Assembly: GCF_001485495.1 (NCBI RefSeq)
Contig: NZ_BCNF01000043.1
Span: 1 to 36,038 of the forward strand
Length of the DNA: 36,038 nucleotides
Reading direction: 5' to 3'
Source of the DNA: Gordonia desulfuricans NBRC 100010
Lineage (GTDB): Bacteria > Actinomycetota > Actinomycetes > Mycobacteriales > Mycobacteriaceae
A program made the position numbers and the translations under genes. Of this stretch, positions 15,581-22,222 are shown one piece after another. The first letter of the stretch is position 1. Every line of letters starts with the position of its first letter. Under the pieces are notes generated by a model. It searched no databases. It saw only the letters and a list, made by a program, of their open reading frames with translations, and was not told where the DNA came from.

Positions 15581-18127
15581 TCAATCCCGGTGGCCGGTGT
15601 CGGAATCCACGCCGGGAAGTTGCAGGAGTGCGCAGCGCAGGCGGGAGAGTGCCAGAATCGCGGCGGTGCGTCGGGTTCCCGGCTGTAGGTCGAGCTCGGT
15701 GACGAGGCGGACGACGACGGTGTCGGGGACGCGCCGGACGTCGCCGTCGACATGCCGGACATCGTGCAGCGCAGGGCTGATCGCGTCGATGTCGGACCGG
15801 ACGCGGTCGACGGCGTGCCGGAGTGCCGCCGCGTCGTCGCCGGTGAACGGCCCGTCGGCGTCGGAGGGGTAGCCAGAATCGCTGGTGCACAGGGCGATCA
15901 CGGATTCGGCGAGCTGGTGGGCGCACCGGGTCGTCTGCGTCATGACGAGCAGGTCGCGGTGGGCGATTGTCGACGTGGGTCCGGCGGCAAAGGCCAGCGA
16001 CATGGCGTCCACGGCGCTGTCGACGCCCGCGGTGGCCACATCGAGTGCATGGCTGGCTGCGGTGAGATCGGCAGTGGCCGAGCTCGATTCGGTGCCGGCA
16101 TCGCTGGGTGCGGCCATGTGGTCGGTGGCGGTGGTGACCAGATCGCCGAGCGCGGCGAGGTAGGCGTCGACCTTGCCGGTGAGGACGCTGCGCGAGTTGG
16201 CCGAGAACAGCAGATAGGCACACACCACGCCGATCACCGCGCCGACGAGGGTCTCCTCGATCCGCTCTTCGAGCAGTCGGAGGTCCAGGATGCCGAGCAG
16301 GTCGTAGAGCGAGGCCAGCATGACGGTGATGAGTCCGACGAGCGCCCAGTAGTGCAATGGCCCGAAGTAGAACGCGAGGAACACGCACACCACGCAGAGG
16401 ATCAGTTCGATGGTGACGTGATGGTTCACCGCGAGCATCACCCCGCCACCCACCGCGATACCGCCGGCGGTGCCGAGCACGCGGTTGTAGGCGCGGGTCA
16501 GGATGCCGGCCCGGGACGTGGTGCCGACGAACACGACGAATGCGGTGAGCACCGCCCAGTACCACCGCGAGGCGGAGATGCATTCCCCGGCGATGGTGGC
16601 CAGCCCTGTCGCGGCCATCACCTGCACCGCCATCCGGGTGGTCGGTGCGACGTCGGACAGGTGTGGTGGTCGGGTGGCGCGCAGCCGCGCGAACCAGGAG
16701 CGACGCGGCTCGGGTACGGGTGTGGTGGGCCCAGCTGCGGTGGGCCCAGAGGCGACGGATGCAGAGGCGGTGGGCCGGGAGGCGGTGGATACAGGAGTGG
16801 TCGGTGCGGGCGGCGGTGGTGCGGGATCGGCGGTGGGCCGTGACGACTCGAGCGCGCGGAGTCGTGTCATGGCGTCGGTGGTGGCGTCCAGGACGATGAC
16901 GGTCAACGAGCCGACTGCCGCCCGAGCGGTCCCGGGGCCGGTCGCTGTACGGGTGGATGACGCAGGAGCCGCGCGGGCGGCCGGAGCATCCGACGCAGCA
17001 GGTGCAGATGCAGCAGGTTCAGACGCAGCAGGTTCAGACGCAGCAGGTTCAGACGCAGCAGAATCCACGGCGGGAGCACCCAGCACGGACACAGAGAGAT
17101 CCACCGCCGCGAGCGCCTCGGCCGCGGGGACCCCGACAGCAGGTACCCCGACAGCGGGTGCGCGAGTGGCAGTCGTGCCGGAGCCGGAGGTCGTGGTGCC
17201 GTCCAGTTCGCGGCGCAGACGCCCGATCGCGGCCGTCACCGCGGGTAGGTCGGCGGGATTGCCCCCACGTCGGCGGAGGTCCCACACCACCGGGATCGCC
17301 TGCTCGACGGCGACCTGGGCGTCGAACACCGCACGGGAGAGGTCCGCGTCGTCGATGCCGAGGATGTCGTGGGTGGCGAACCGCCGCCGCCAGCCGGAGA
17401 TGGCGAGCGCGACCGCCGACAGCCGGCTCATCAGGTTCTGTACCTGGTGCTCGCCGTGTGGGTCGGTCGGGGCGGTGAGGGCGGTGTCGACCGCGGTCGC
17501 GACCGCGGCCCGGAACTCGTCGAGGAGCAGCACGATCTGCCGGCGGGGTCGTTGGCGCAGCAAGACCAGGCGCACGACGAGACCCGAGCCCAGCGAGATC
17601 GCGATGACCAGCAGCACCAGCGGTAGCTCATGCAGCGGCACCTTGAGCAGCAGCGGGAAGAAGTAGCCGTAGAACGCGACCATGCCGGCGCCGGCGCCGC
17701 GGATACCGAATCGGCGCAGCCAGGTCGCGACGCCGGCCACCACGATGAACGCGGCGATCTGGGCGGGCCGATGCCCCGACAGTGTGACGGCGAGTGTCGC
17801 GCCCACCATCGCCGGGAAGGGCAGGATGGCCGCGGTGACGACACGTGCCCGGGGGGTGGCGTCCTTGGCCTGGGCGGTGCCCATCATGGTCAGGATTCCG
17901 GCCATGACGAGCAGGTCGAGCGGTTGGTGCAGGGCGGTCAGGGTGATGGCGGCGACCACCACCGCGATCAGGACGGCCGACGCCACGGCGGTCGCGTTGA
18001 CCAGACGGGCGTGGCCCGGGTCGGCGGCGACCACGGTGCGCCAGAAGGCGAGGCCGAGTCGCGGGGTGACGGTGGGTGCGGGATCCGGCGAAGCGGACAC
18101 CGGGATCATGCCGGGTGCGCTGGGCAT
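15581..18127 (-). CDS. FUSC family protein (fusaric acid resistance/aromatic acid exporter-like)
   Basis: This 848-residue membrane protein has two hydrophobic blocks. The first (~45-200) contains MAGILTMMGTAQAKD and a FYGYFFPLLLK segment. The second (~505-640) contains ISASRWYWAVLTAFVVFVG, the FUSC signature, and YNRVLGTAGGIAVGGG. Between them lies a cytosolic helical region interrupted by Ala/Ser/Pro/Thr low complexity, including four 15-bp repeat units encoding Ser-Glu-Pro-Ala-Ala. A soluble helical domain forms the C-terminus. The family includes exporters of aromatic acids and proteins tied to envelope lipid transport, and the substrate here is unknown. ATG 18127 is 12 bp after the TfoX-N gene stop, so both are one operon. 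Confidence 0.87.
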   Translation of the reverse strand: MPSAPGMIPVSASPDPAPTVTPRLGLAFWRTVVAADPGHARLVNATAVASAVLIAVVVAAITLTALHQPLDLLVMAGILTMMGTAQAKDATPRARVVTAAILPFPAMVGATLAVTLSGHRPAQIAAFIVVAGVATWLRRFGIRGAGAGMVAFYGYFFPLLLKVPLHELPLVLLVIAISLGSGLVVRLVLLRQRPRRQIVLLLDEFRAAVATAVDTALTAPTDPHGEHQVQNLMSRLSAVALAISGWRRRFATHDILGIDDADLSRAVFDAQVAVEQAIPVVWDLRRRGGNPADLPAVTAAIGRLRRELDGTTTSGSGTTATRAPAVGVPAVGVPAAEALAAVDLSVSVLGAPAVDSAASEPAASEPAASEPAASAPAASDAPAARAAPASSTRTATGPGTARAAVGSLTVIVLDATTDAMTRLRALESSRPTADPAPPPPAPTTPVSTASRPTASASVASGPTAAGPTTPVPEPRRSWFARLRATRPPHLSDVAPTTRMAVQVMAATGLATIAGECISASRWYWAVLTAFVVFVGTTSRAGILTRAYNRVLGTAGGIAVGGGVMLAVNHHVTIELILCVVCVFLAFYFGPLHYWALVGLITVMLASLYDLLGILDLRLLEERIEETLVGAVIGVVCAYLLFSANSRSVLTGKVDAYLAALGDLVTTATDHMAAPSDAGTESSSATADLTAASHALDVATAGVDSAVDAMSLAFAAGPTSTIAHRDLLVMTQTTRCAHQLAESVIALCTSDSGYPSDADGPFTGDDAAALRHAVDRVRSDIDAISPALHDVRHVDGDVRRVPDTVVVRLVTELDLQPGTRRTAAILALSRLRCALLQLPGVDSDTGHRD
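16996..17055 (-). repeat. 15-bp in-frame tandem repeat (4 units) in the FUSC gene
   Basis: Units CAGCAGGTTCAGACG at 17011, 17026 and 17041 are identical; the one at 16996 differs at two bases. On the minus strand they encode a Ser/Glu/Pro/Ala pentapeptide in the cytosolic linker. Confidence 0.9.
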
Positions 18128-18139
18128 TGTGGTCGGCGG

Positions 18140-18472
18140 CTACTTGACCGGGAGTTTGCGGGCGAAATCGGAACCGAGGGTGACCCAGCGGGTCAACTGC
18201 CGGTCGGTGCGGACGCCCTCGTCGGACACCCGGATCCAGCCGCGCAGTTCGCGGCCGGACATCTCCATCGGCGAGGTGTGCGGGAACTCGAGCAGCGATT
18301 CGGTCTGTTCCGGCGGCACGCGCACCATCAGCCCGCCCCGGGAACTCGCGGTGACGGCCATGTTGCCGTTGATCAGGAACGCGAGTCCGCCGAACATGGG
18401 CTTCTCGTCCACGTTGGACTCGGTCGCCAGCAGCGCACGGATGCGAAAGGCGAGTTCCTCTTCGTAGGCCAC
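18140..18472 (-). CDS. TfoX N-terminal domain protein
   Basis: This 110-residue soluble protein is a stand-alone TfoX_N domain. It shows MAYEEELAFRIRALLA, then EKPMFGGLAFLINGNMAV and RVPPEQTESLL. In gamma-proteobacteria TfoX/Sxy is a competence coactivator, but actinobacterial single-domain versions have no proven role. GTG 18472 has TACTCT exactly 6 nt upstream. It is the first gene of a two-gene unit with the FUSC gene and is divergent from the acyl-CoA dehydrogenase. Confidence 0.88.
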   Translation of the reverse strand: MAYEEELAFRIRALLATESNVDEKPMFGGLAFLINGNMAVTASSRGGLMVRVPPEQTESLLEFPHTSPMEMSGRELRGWIRVSDEGVRTDRQLTRWVTLGSDFARKLPVK

Positions 18473-18478
18473 TCATCG

Positions 18479-18484
18479 AGAGTA
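18479..18484 (-). promoter_or_regulatory. -10 box TACTCT of the TfoX-N/FUSC unit
   Basis: TACTCT ends 6 nt before GTG 18472, a leaderless-type spacing. It lies 37 bp from the operator of the divergent acyl-CoA dehydrogenase gene. Confidence 0.5.
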
Positions 18485-18520
18485 GGCGTGCCCGCGGTCG
18501 GGAGTGGTGGTGGACTCGAC

Positions 18521-18536
18521 CTTACTTCTGAGTAAG
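18521..18536 (+). promoter_or_regulatory. Operator-like palindrome CTTACT-N4-AGTAAG
   Basis: A perfect 6+6-bp inverted repeat with a 4-bp centre overlaps the TAAGAT -10 box (18533-18538) of the acyl-CoA dehydrogenase gene. The gene starts 7 nt after that box. A repressor here, for example of the TetR/FadR type, would block RNA polymerase directly. Confidence 0.6.
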
Positions 18537-18545
18537 ATAACCGGC

Positions 18546-19742
18546 ATGGCGATCAACCTGGAGCTCCCGAAGAAGTTCGATTCGGCGGTCGAGCAAGCCC
18601 ACCTCGCAGCCGAGCACATCTTCCGCCCCATCTCGCGCACCTATGACCGTGCCGAGCACGAGTACCCCAAGGAGCTCGACGACCTGGGCAAACTCGCTCG
18701 CGCCGCGCGCGACAAGGCCCGAGCCGCCGACAAGGGCGGGTCGTCGTCCACCGACTCCGACGTGGTCAACGGGCCCAACATGCGCGCGGTGCTCAACGGC
18801 GTCGAGATGGGCTGGGGCGACGTCGCGCTGATGCTGTCCATCCCCAACCAGGGCCTGGGCAATGCGGCGATCGCCGCGGTGGCCACCCCGGAACAGCTCG
18901 AACGGTTCGGTGAGGTCTGGGCGTCGATGGCGATCACCGAACCCAGCTTCGGATCGGACTCCGCGGCGGTGTCGACGACGGCCACCCGCGACGGTGACGA
19001 CTATGTGATCAACGGTGAGAAGATCTTCGTCACCGCGGGTTCACGCGCCGACCACGTCGTCGTCTGGGCGACGGTGGACAAGACCGCCGGCCGGGCCGCG
19101 ATCAAGAGTTTCGTCGTCCCGATGACCACCGACGGTGTGACCGTGGTGCGGCTCGAGCACAAGCTGGGGATCCGCGCCTCCGACACTGCCGTGATCCGGT
19201 TCGAGAACGCCCGCGTGCCCGCCGACAACCTGCTCGGCTCCCCCGAGGTGGACACCAAGAAGGCCTTCGCCGGGGTGATGCAGACCTTCGACAACACCCG
19301 TCCGGTGGTCGCCGCGATGGCCGTCGGCGTGGGCCGGGCCGCCCTCGAGGAGTTGCGGCAGATCATCGAGGCCGCCGGACACGAGATCGACTACGACGCC
19401 CCGGCTGCCGGGCAGCACGCGGCGGTCGCCGAGTTCATCCGGCTCGAATCCGAGTGGGAGGCGTCGTGGTTGCACACCTTGCGGGCGGCCTGGATGGCCG
19501 ACAACGCCGAACCCAACTCGCTGCAGGCGTCGATGTCGAAGGCCAAGGCCGGTCGCATGGTCACCGAGGTCACCAACAAGGCCGTGGAAATCGGTGCGAC
19601 GGCGGCATTCTCGGAGACCATGCTGCTGGAGAAGTGGGCGCGTGACGCCAAGATCCTCGACATCTTCGAGGGCACTCAGCAGATCCAGCAGCTGATCATC
19701 GCGCGCCGGGTCCTCGGCAAGTCCAGTACCGATCTGAAGTAG
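18546..19742 (+). CDS. Acyl-CoA dehydrogenase (FadE23-like)
   Basis: This 398-residue flavoprotein would oxidise an acyl-CoA at the alpha-beta position with FAD, passing electrons to ETF. The FAD/substrate motif ASMAITEPSFGSDSAAV is at ~119-135 and GDDYVINGEKIFVTAGSRAD near 148. The C-terminal segment ends ARDAKILDIFEGTQQIQQLIIARR, and the Glu of FEGT occupies the usual catalytic-base position. The N-terminal MAINLELPKKFD resembles mycobacterial FadE23 as I remember it, but no FadE24-like partner is adjacent. ATG 18546 follows TAAGAT by 7 nt with no ribosome binding site, suggesting a leaderless message. Residues ~57-75 (charged, Ser-rich) form a loop. Substrate length is not predictable. Confidence 0.92.
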   Translation: MAINLELPKKFDSAVEQAHLAAEHIFRPISRTYDRAEHEYPKELDDLGKLARAARDKARAADKGGSSSTDSDVVNGPNMRAVLNGVEMGWGDVALMLSIPNQGLGNAAIAAVATPEQLERFGEVWASMAITEPSFGSDSAAVSTTATRDGDDYVINGEKIFVTAGSRADHVVVWATVDKTAGRAAIKSFVVPMTTDGVTVVRLEHKLGIRASDTAVIRFENARVPADNLLGSPEVDTKKAFAGVMQTFDNTRPVVAAMAVGVGRAALEELRQIIEAAGHEIDYDAPAAGQHAAVAEFIRLESEWEASWLHTLRAAWMADNAEPNSLQASMSKAKAGRMVTEVTNKAVEIGATAAFSETMLLEKWARDAKILDIFEGTQQIQQLIIARRVLGKSSTDLK

Positions 19743-19748
19743 CGCCGA

Positions 19749-19770
19749 CCCGGATCATTACCGATCCGGG
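19749..19770. terminator. Bidirectional hairpin terminator
   Basis: CCCGGATC-ATTACC-GATCCGGG forms a perfect 8-bp stem. It sits 7 nt after the acyl-CoA dehydrogenase stop and 32 nt after the convergent RDD gene stop. There is no U-run, as is usual in this group. Confidence 0.65.
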
Positions 19771-19801
19771 AGGGCACAGGCGCTGGGGAACGTCGGGTTC
19801 C

Positions 19802-20782
19802 TCAGCGCAGCAGGCGTTCTCGAAGCCGGTCTTCGCGGCTGATCCGGTCGGTGTCGCGGTTGCGGCGTTCGGCCATGATCGCGGCGAGGACATCCTCGAA
19901 CGGTGCACCCGGCGGTGGTGCGGGTGCCACGAACGGTGCGACGGTGTAGGTCAGCCGTTCGGCCATCGCCACGCGTGCCTGCGGCGTGTACTGCTCACGA
20001 TGGATCAGGAACTTGCGGATGGTTCCCGCGACGGGGTCCGGGATCGACCCGATGTCGGTGACGCGCGCCCATTCCCGTAGTGCCGCAGGCATGGCGGGCG
20101 GTTCGACGATCCGGATCGAATGCCGGTCGCGCACCACGTAGGTGCCTGCGATCATGTCGCCGATGCGCTTGTTCTTGCGGTTGACGGCTGCGCTGATCAG
20201 GGCCGGAACCCCGAAGAACGTGTAGATCTCGACGATGCCGATCAGTGCGCGGGTGAGGGCGTGGCGGAAGCCGATCGGTCCGGCGTCGTCGCGGACGGTG
20301 CGCATCCCGGTGGCCAGGTGGCCGAGTGTCTTTCCGCGCGTGAGGGTTTCCACCGTGGTGGGCAGTGCGCACCACGCGAGCGCGGTGGACATGGTCAGGC
20401 AGGCGGCGAACAGGGCGTCGTCGACGCCGGCCGCGAGTTTGAACGACAGATAGGTCAGCAGGACCAGCACCAGCATGCCGACGATGACGTCGATCAGTCC
20501 GGACAGGATGCGCAGACCCACCGACGCCGCCGGGAGTTCCAGTGCGACGGCCTCGCCGGAGACAAGATCGTCTCGGCCGACGCCGACCGTCGCGCTGCCA
20601 CCCCGGCCCCACATTCCCGGTGGTGGGACGGGCCGGGCGCCGGGGGGAAACGGGCCCGGTGGGATCGCGGCCGCCGGATATGGCGCAGGGGGGTAAGGCG
20701 CAGGGGGGTAAGGCGCAGAAGGATAAGCAGGGTAAGGCGCAGAAGGATGCGGCGCAGCTGGATGGGGCGCCGGCGGTTGCAT
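19802..20782 (-). CDS. RDD family membrane protein
   Basis: This 326-residue protein starts with a cytosolic Pro/Ala/Tyr/His-rich tail (repeats of APYP and APHP, residues ~2-45). It continues with the RDD domain: VGLRILSGLIDVIVGMLVLVLL near 90, GKTLGHLATGMRTVRDD and KNKRIGDMIAGTYVV. The family has three to four membrane helices with conserved Arg and Asp; some members act as ion antiporters. The last ~90 residues are a soluble helical domain. In M. tuberculosis Rv3695 is the RDD gene beside the SpoIIM-like Rv3694c, and the pair is kept here. ATG 20782 has TACAGT 6 nt upstream on the minus strand; the open frame to 20860 has no better start. Confidence 0.88.
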   Translation of the reverse strand: MQPPAPHPAAPHPSAPYPAYPSAPYPPAPYPPAPYPAAAIPPGPFPPGARPVPPPGMWGRGGSATVGVGRDDLVSGEAVALELPAASVGLRILSGLIDVIVGMLVLVLLTYLSFKLAAGVDDALFAACLTMSTALAWCALPTTVETLTRGKTLGHLATGMRTVRDDAGPIGFRHALTRALIGIVEIYTFFGVPALISAAVNRKNKRIGDMIAGTYVVRDRHSIRIVEPPAMPAALREWARVTDIGSIPDPVAGTIRKFLIHREQYTPQARVAMAERLTYTVAPFVAPAPPPGAPFEDVLAAIMAERRNRDTDRISREDRLRERLLR

Positions 20783-20788
20783 GGCCAC

Positions 20789-20794
20789 ACTGTA
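20789..20794 (-). promoter_or_regulatory. -10 box TACAGT of the RDD gene
   Basis: TACAGT ends 6 nt before ATG 20782, so a leaderless transcript is expected. Confidence 0.55.
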
Positions 20795-20862
20795 TCGGTG
20801 CCGGGCACACATGTGCGTCGGTTGATCGACTGGAGTGCATCGGCGGATGCGGGTGCACACAC

Positions 20863-20868
20863 TAGGCT
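20863..20868 (+). promoter_or_regulatory. -10 box TAGGCT of the SpoIIM-like gene
   Basis: TAGGCT ends 6 nt before GTG 20875, a leaderless-type promoter divergent from that of the RDD gene. Confidence 0.55.
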
Positions 20869-20874
20869 GGCGGG

Positions 20875-21870
20875 GTGGATCTCGATGCCTACGTGAACGC
20901 GAAGCGTCCGTCGTGGGATCGGCTCGAGACGTTGACGCGGCAACGCCGGTTGACCGCAGCCGAATCCGACGAACTGATCGACACCTATCAGCGCGTTGCG
21001 ACGCAGCTGTCGGTGATCCGGTCGAGTGCGCCGGATCCGGAACTCGTCGGTTATCTCTCGGCGCTTCTGGCCAAGGCCCGCAACCGGGCGGCGGGTACTC
21101 GGGTGGGTACGTGGTCGGCCCTCGGCCGGTACTTCGGCCGGACCTTTCCTGCGGCCTTGTACGCGATGAGGTGGTGGTGGCTGACGACGCTGGTGGTCTC
21201 GATGGTGGTCACGGTGGCACTCGGCTGGTACTTCCTGGAGCATCCGCGGGTGGAGAGTGCGTTCGGCTCGGCGGCCGAGATCGAGCAGCTCGTCAATCAC
21301 GACTTCGCCGACTATTACAGCGAGCATGCGGCGTCGGCGTTCGCATTCCGGGTCTGGTCCAACAACTTCTGGCTGGCCGCGATGTGTATCGCCTTCGGTG
21401 TCTTCGGGTTCCCGGTGATCATCGTGTTGTGGCAGAACTGTATGAATCTCGCGATCACCGGGTCGATCATGATCCGGCACGGTCGTGCGGATGTGTTCTT
21501 CGGTCTGATCACGCCGCACGGTCTCCTCGAGATGACGTGTCTGTTCGTCGCCGCGGGTGTGGGTCTGCGGGTGTTCTGGTCGTGGGTGGCCCCGGGGGAC
21601 AAACCGCGACTGCAGTCATTGGCCGAGCAGGGTCGCGCGGCGATCGGTATCGCGCTCGGACTGGTGGTGCTGCTCGGTATCACGGGCATCATCGAGGCAT
21701 TCGTCACCCCTTCTTCGCTGCCCACCTGGGCGCGGATCGCGGTGGGCGTGGCGGTGTGGGTGGGTTTCTTCGTCTATGTCTTCGTCATCGGCCGGTGGGC
21801 TCACCACGAGGGGGAACGGGGCGACATCGACGAGGCCGACCGCGATTTCTATGCACCGTCCACGGTGTGA
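20875..21870 (+). CDS. Stage II sporulation protein M-like membrane protein (DUF95)
   Basis: This 331-residue protein has an N-terminal cytosolic helical part (~1-90, opening MDLDAYVNAKRPSWDRLETL). A helix at ~103-123 (WWWLTTLVVSMVVTVALGWY) is followed by three or four more. Between them are NNFWLAAMCIAFGVFGFPV and ITPHGLLEMTCLFVAAGVG, the latter typical of SpoIIM/DUF95. This organism does not sporulate; in mycobacteria the homologue (Rv3694c) accompanies MoxR2 and RDD genes, suggesting a shared envelope function. GTG 20875 is the first codon after a TAGGCT box. The C-terminus is charged (GERGDIDEADRD). Confidence 0.9.
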   Translation: MDLDAYVNAKRPSWDRLETLTRQRRLTAAESDELIDTYQRVATQLSVIRSSAPDPELVGYLSALLAKARNRAAGTRVGTWSALGRYFGRTFPAALYAMRWWWLTTLVVSMVVTVALGWYFLEHPRVESAFGSAAEIEQLVNHDFADYYSEHAASAFAFRVWSNNFWLAAMCIAFGVFGFPVIIVLWQNCMNLAITGSIMIRHGRADVFFGLITPHGLLEMTCLFVAAGVGLRVFWSWVAPGDKPRLQSLAEQGRAAIGIALGLVVLLGITGIIEAFVTPSSLPTWARIAVGVAVWVGFFVYVFVIGRWAHHEGERGDIDEADRDFYAPSTV

Positions 21871-21966
21871 ACTGCGGTGTGACCAGGCCGTCGTCGCGGT
21901 AGCGGGCTCCCCCGGCGCCGAAACTCCCTCACGCGAGAATCTCGCGACACCGAGATTTCCCTGAAC

Positions 21967-22014
21967 GTCGAAATCAGCCGAGGTCGAAATCCCCCGACGT
22001 CGAAATCTCCGATT
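21967..22014. repeat. Three 16-bp direct repeats headed by GTCGAAATC
   Basis: GTCGAAATC begins at 21967, 21983 and 21999, exactly 16 bp apart. The tails differ (AGCCGAG, CCCCGAC, TCCGATT). The same core returns in inverted form at 22187-22208. Confidence 0.8.
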
Positions 22015-22186
22015 CCGACGTCTGCTCTGTGGTATATCGACGTGGATACGGCTGTCCCTGAATGTGCTGTCGGTCAATGAATGTAACGATTCCTCCGAAT
22101 GAATGACATTCACTGCCTCCATTGTTCCTTCCAACGGACGAGTTTTCCCGAGGCGAGTTGCGATTGTTTGCCCTGGTGTATTTGAT

Positions 22187-22208
22187 TCGAAATCGAGAGC
22201 GATTTCGA
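22187..22208 (+). promoter_or_regulatory. Inverted repeat TCGAAATCG-N4-CGATTTCGA before the ribosome binding site
   Basis: This perfect 9-bp stem with an AGAG centre ends 2 nt before the AAGGGA ribosome binding site (22211-22216). It may be an operator or a leader hairpin. It shares the TCGAAATC core with the upstream direct repeats. Confidence 0.6.
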
Positions 22209-22222
22209 CGAAGGGATCACCG

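Larger units (their letters stand above)
21871..22222. other. 352-bp gap with repeats upstream of the secreted protein gene
   Basis: No gene is visible. In order it holds a CGCGAG-AAT-CTCGCG hairpin (21932-21946), the three-unit 16-bp GTCGAAATC array (21967-22014), then from about 22020 a stretch clearly poorer in G+C than its surroundings. That stretch contains a GAATG-A-CATTC palindrome (22101-22111) and the inverted repeat at 22187-22208. It is probably the promoter and leader of the gene starting at 22223. Confidence 0.7.

Noticed and set aside
18140..18472. Competence regulator role for the TfoX-N protein
   Set aside because: Only the N-terminal domain is present, and nothing in the neighbourhood suggests DNA uptake.
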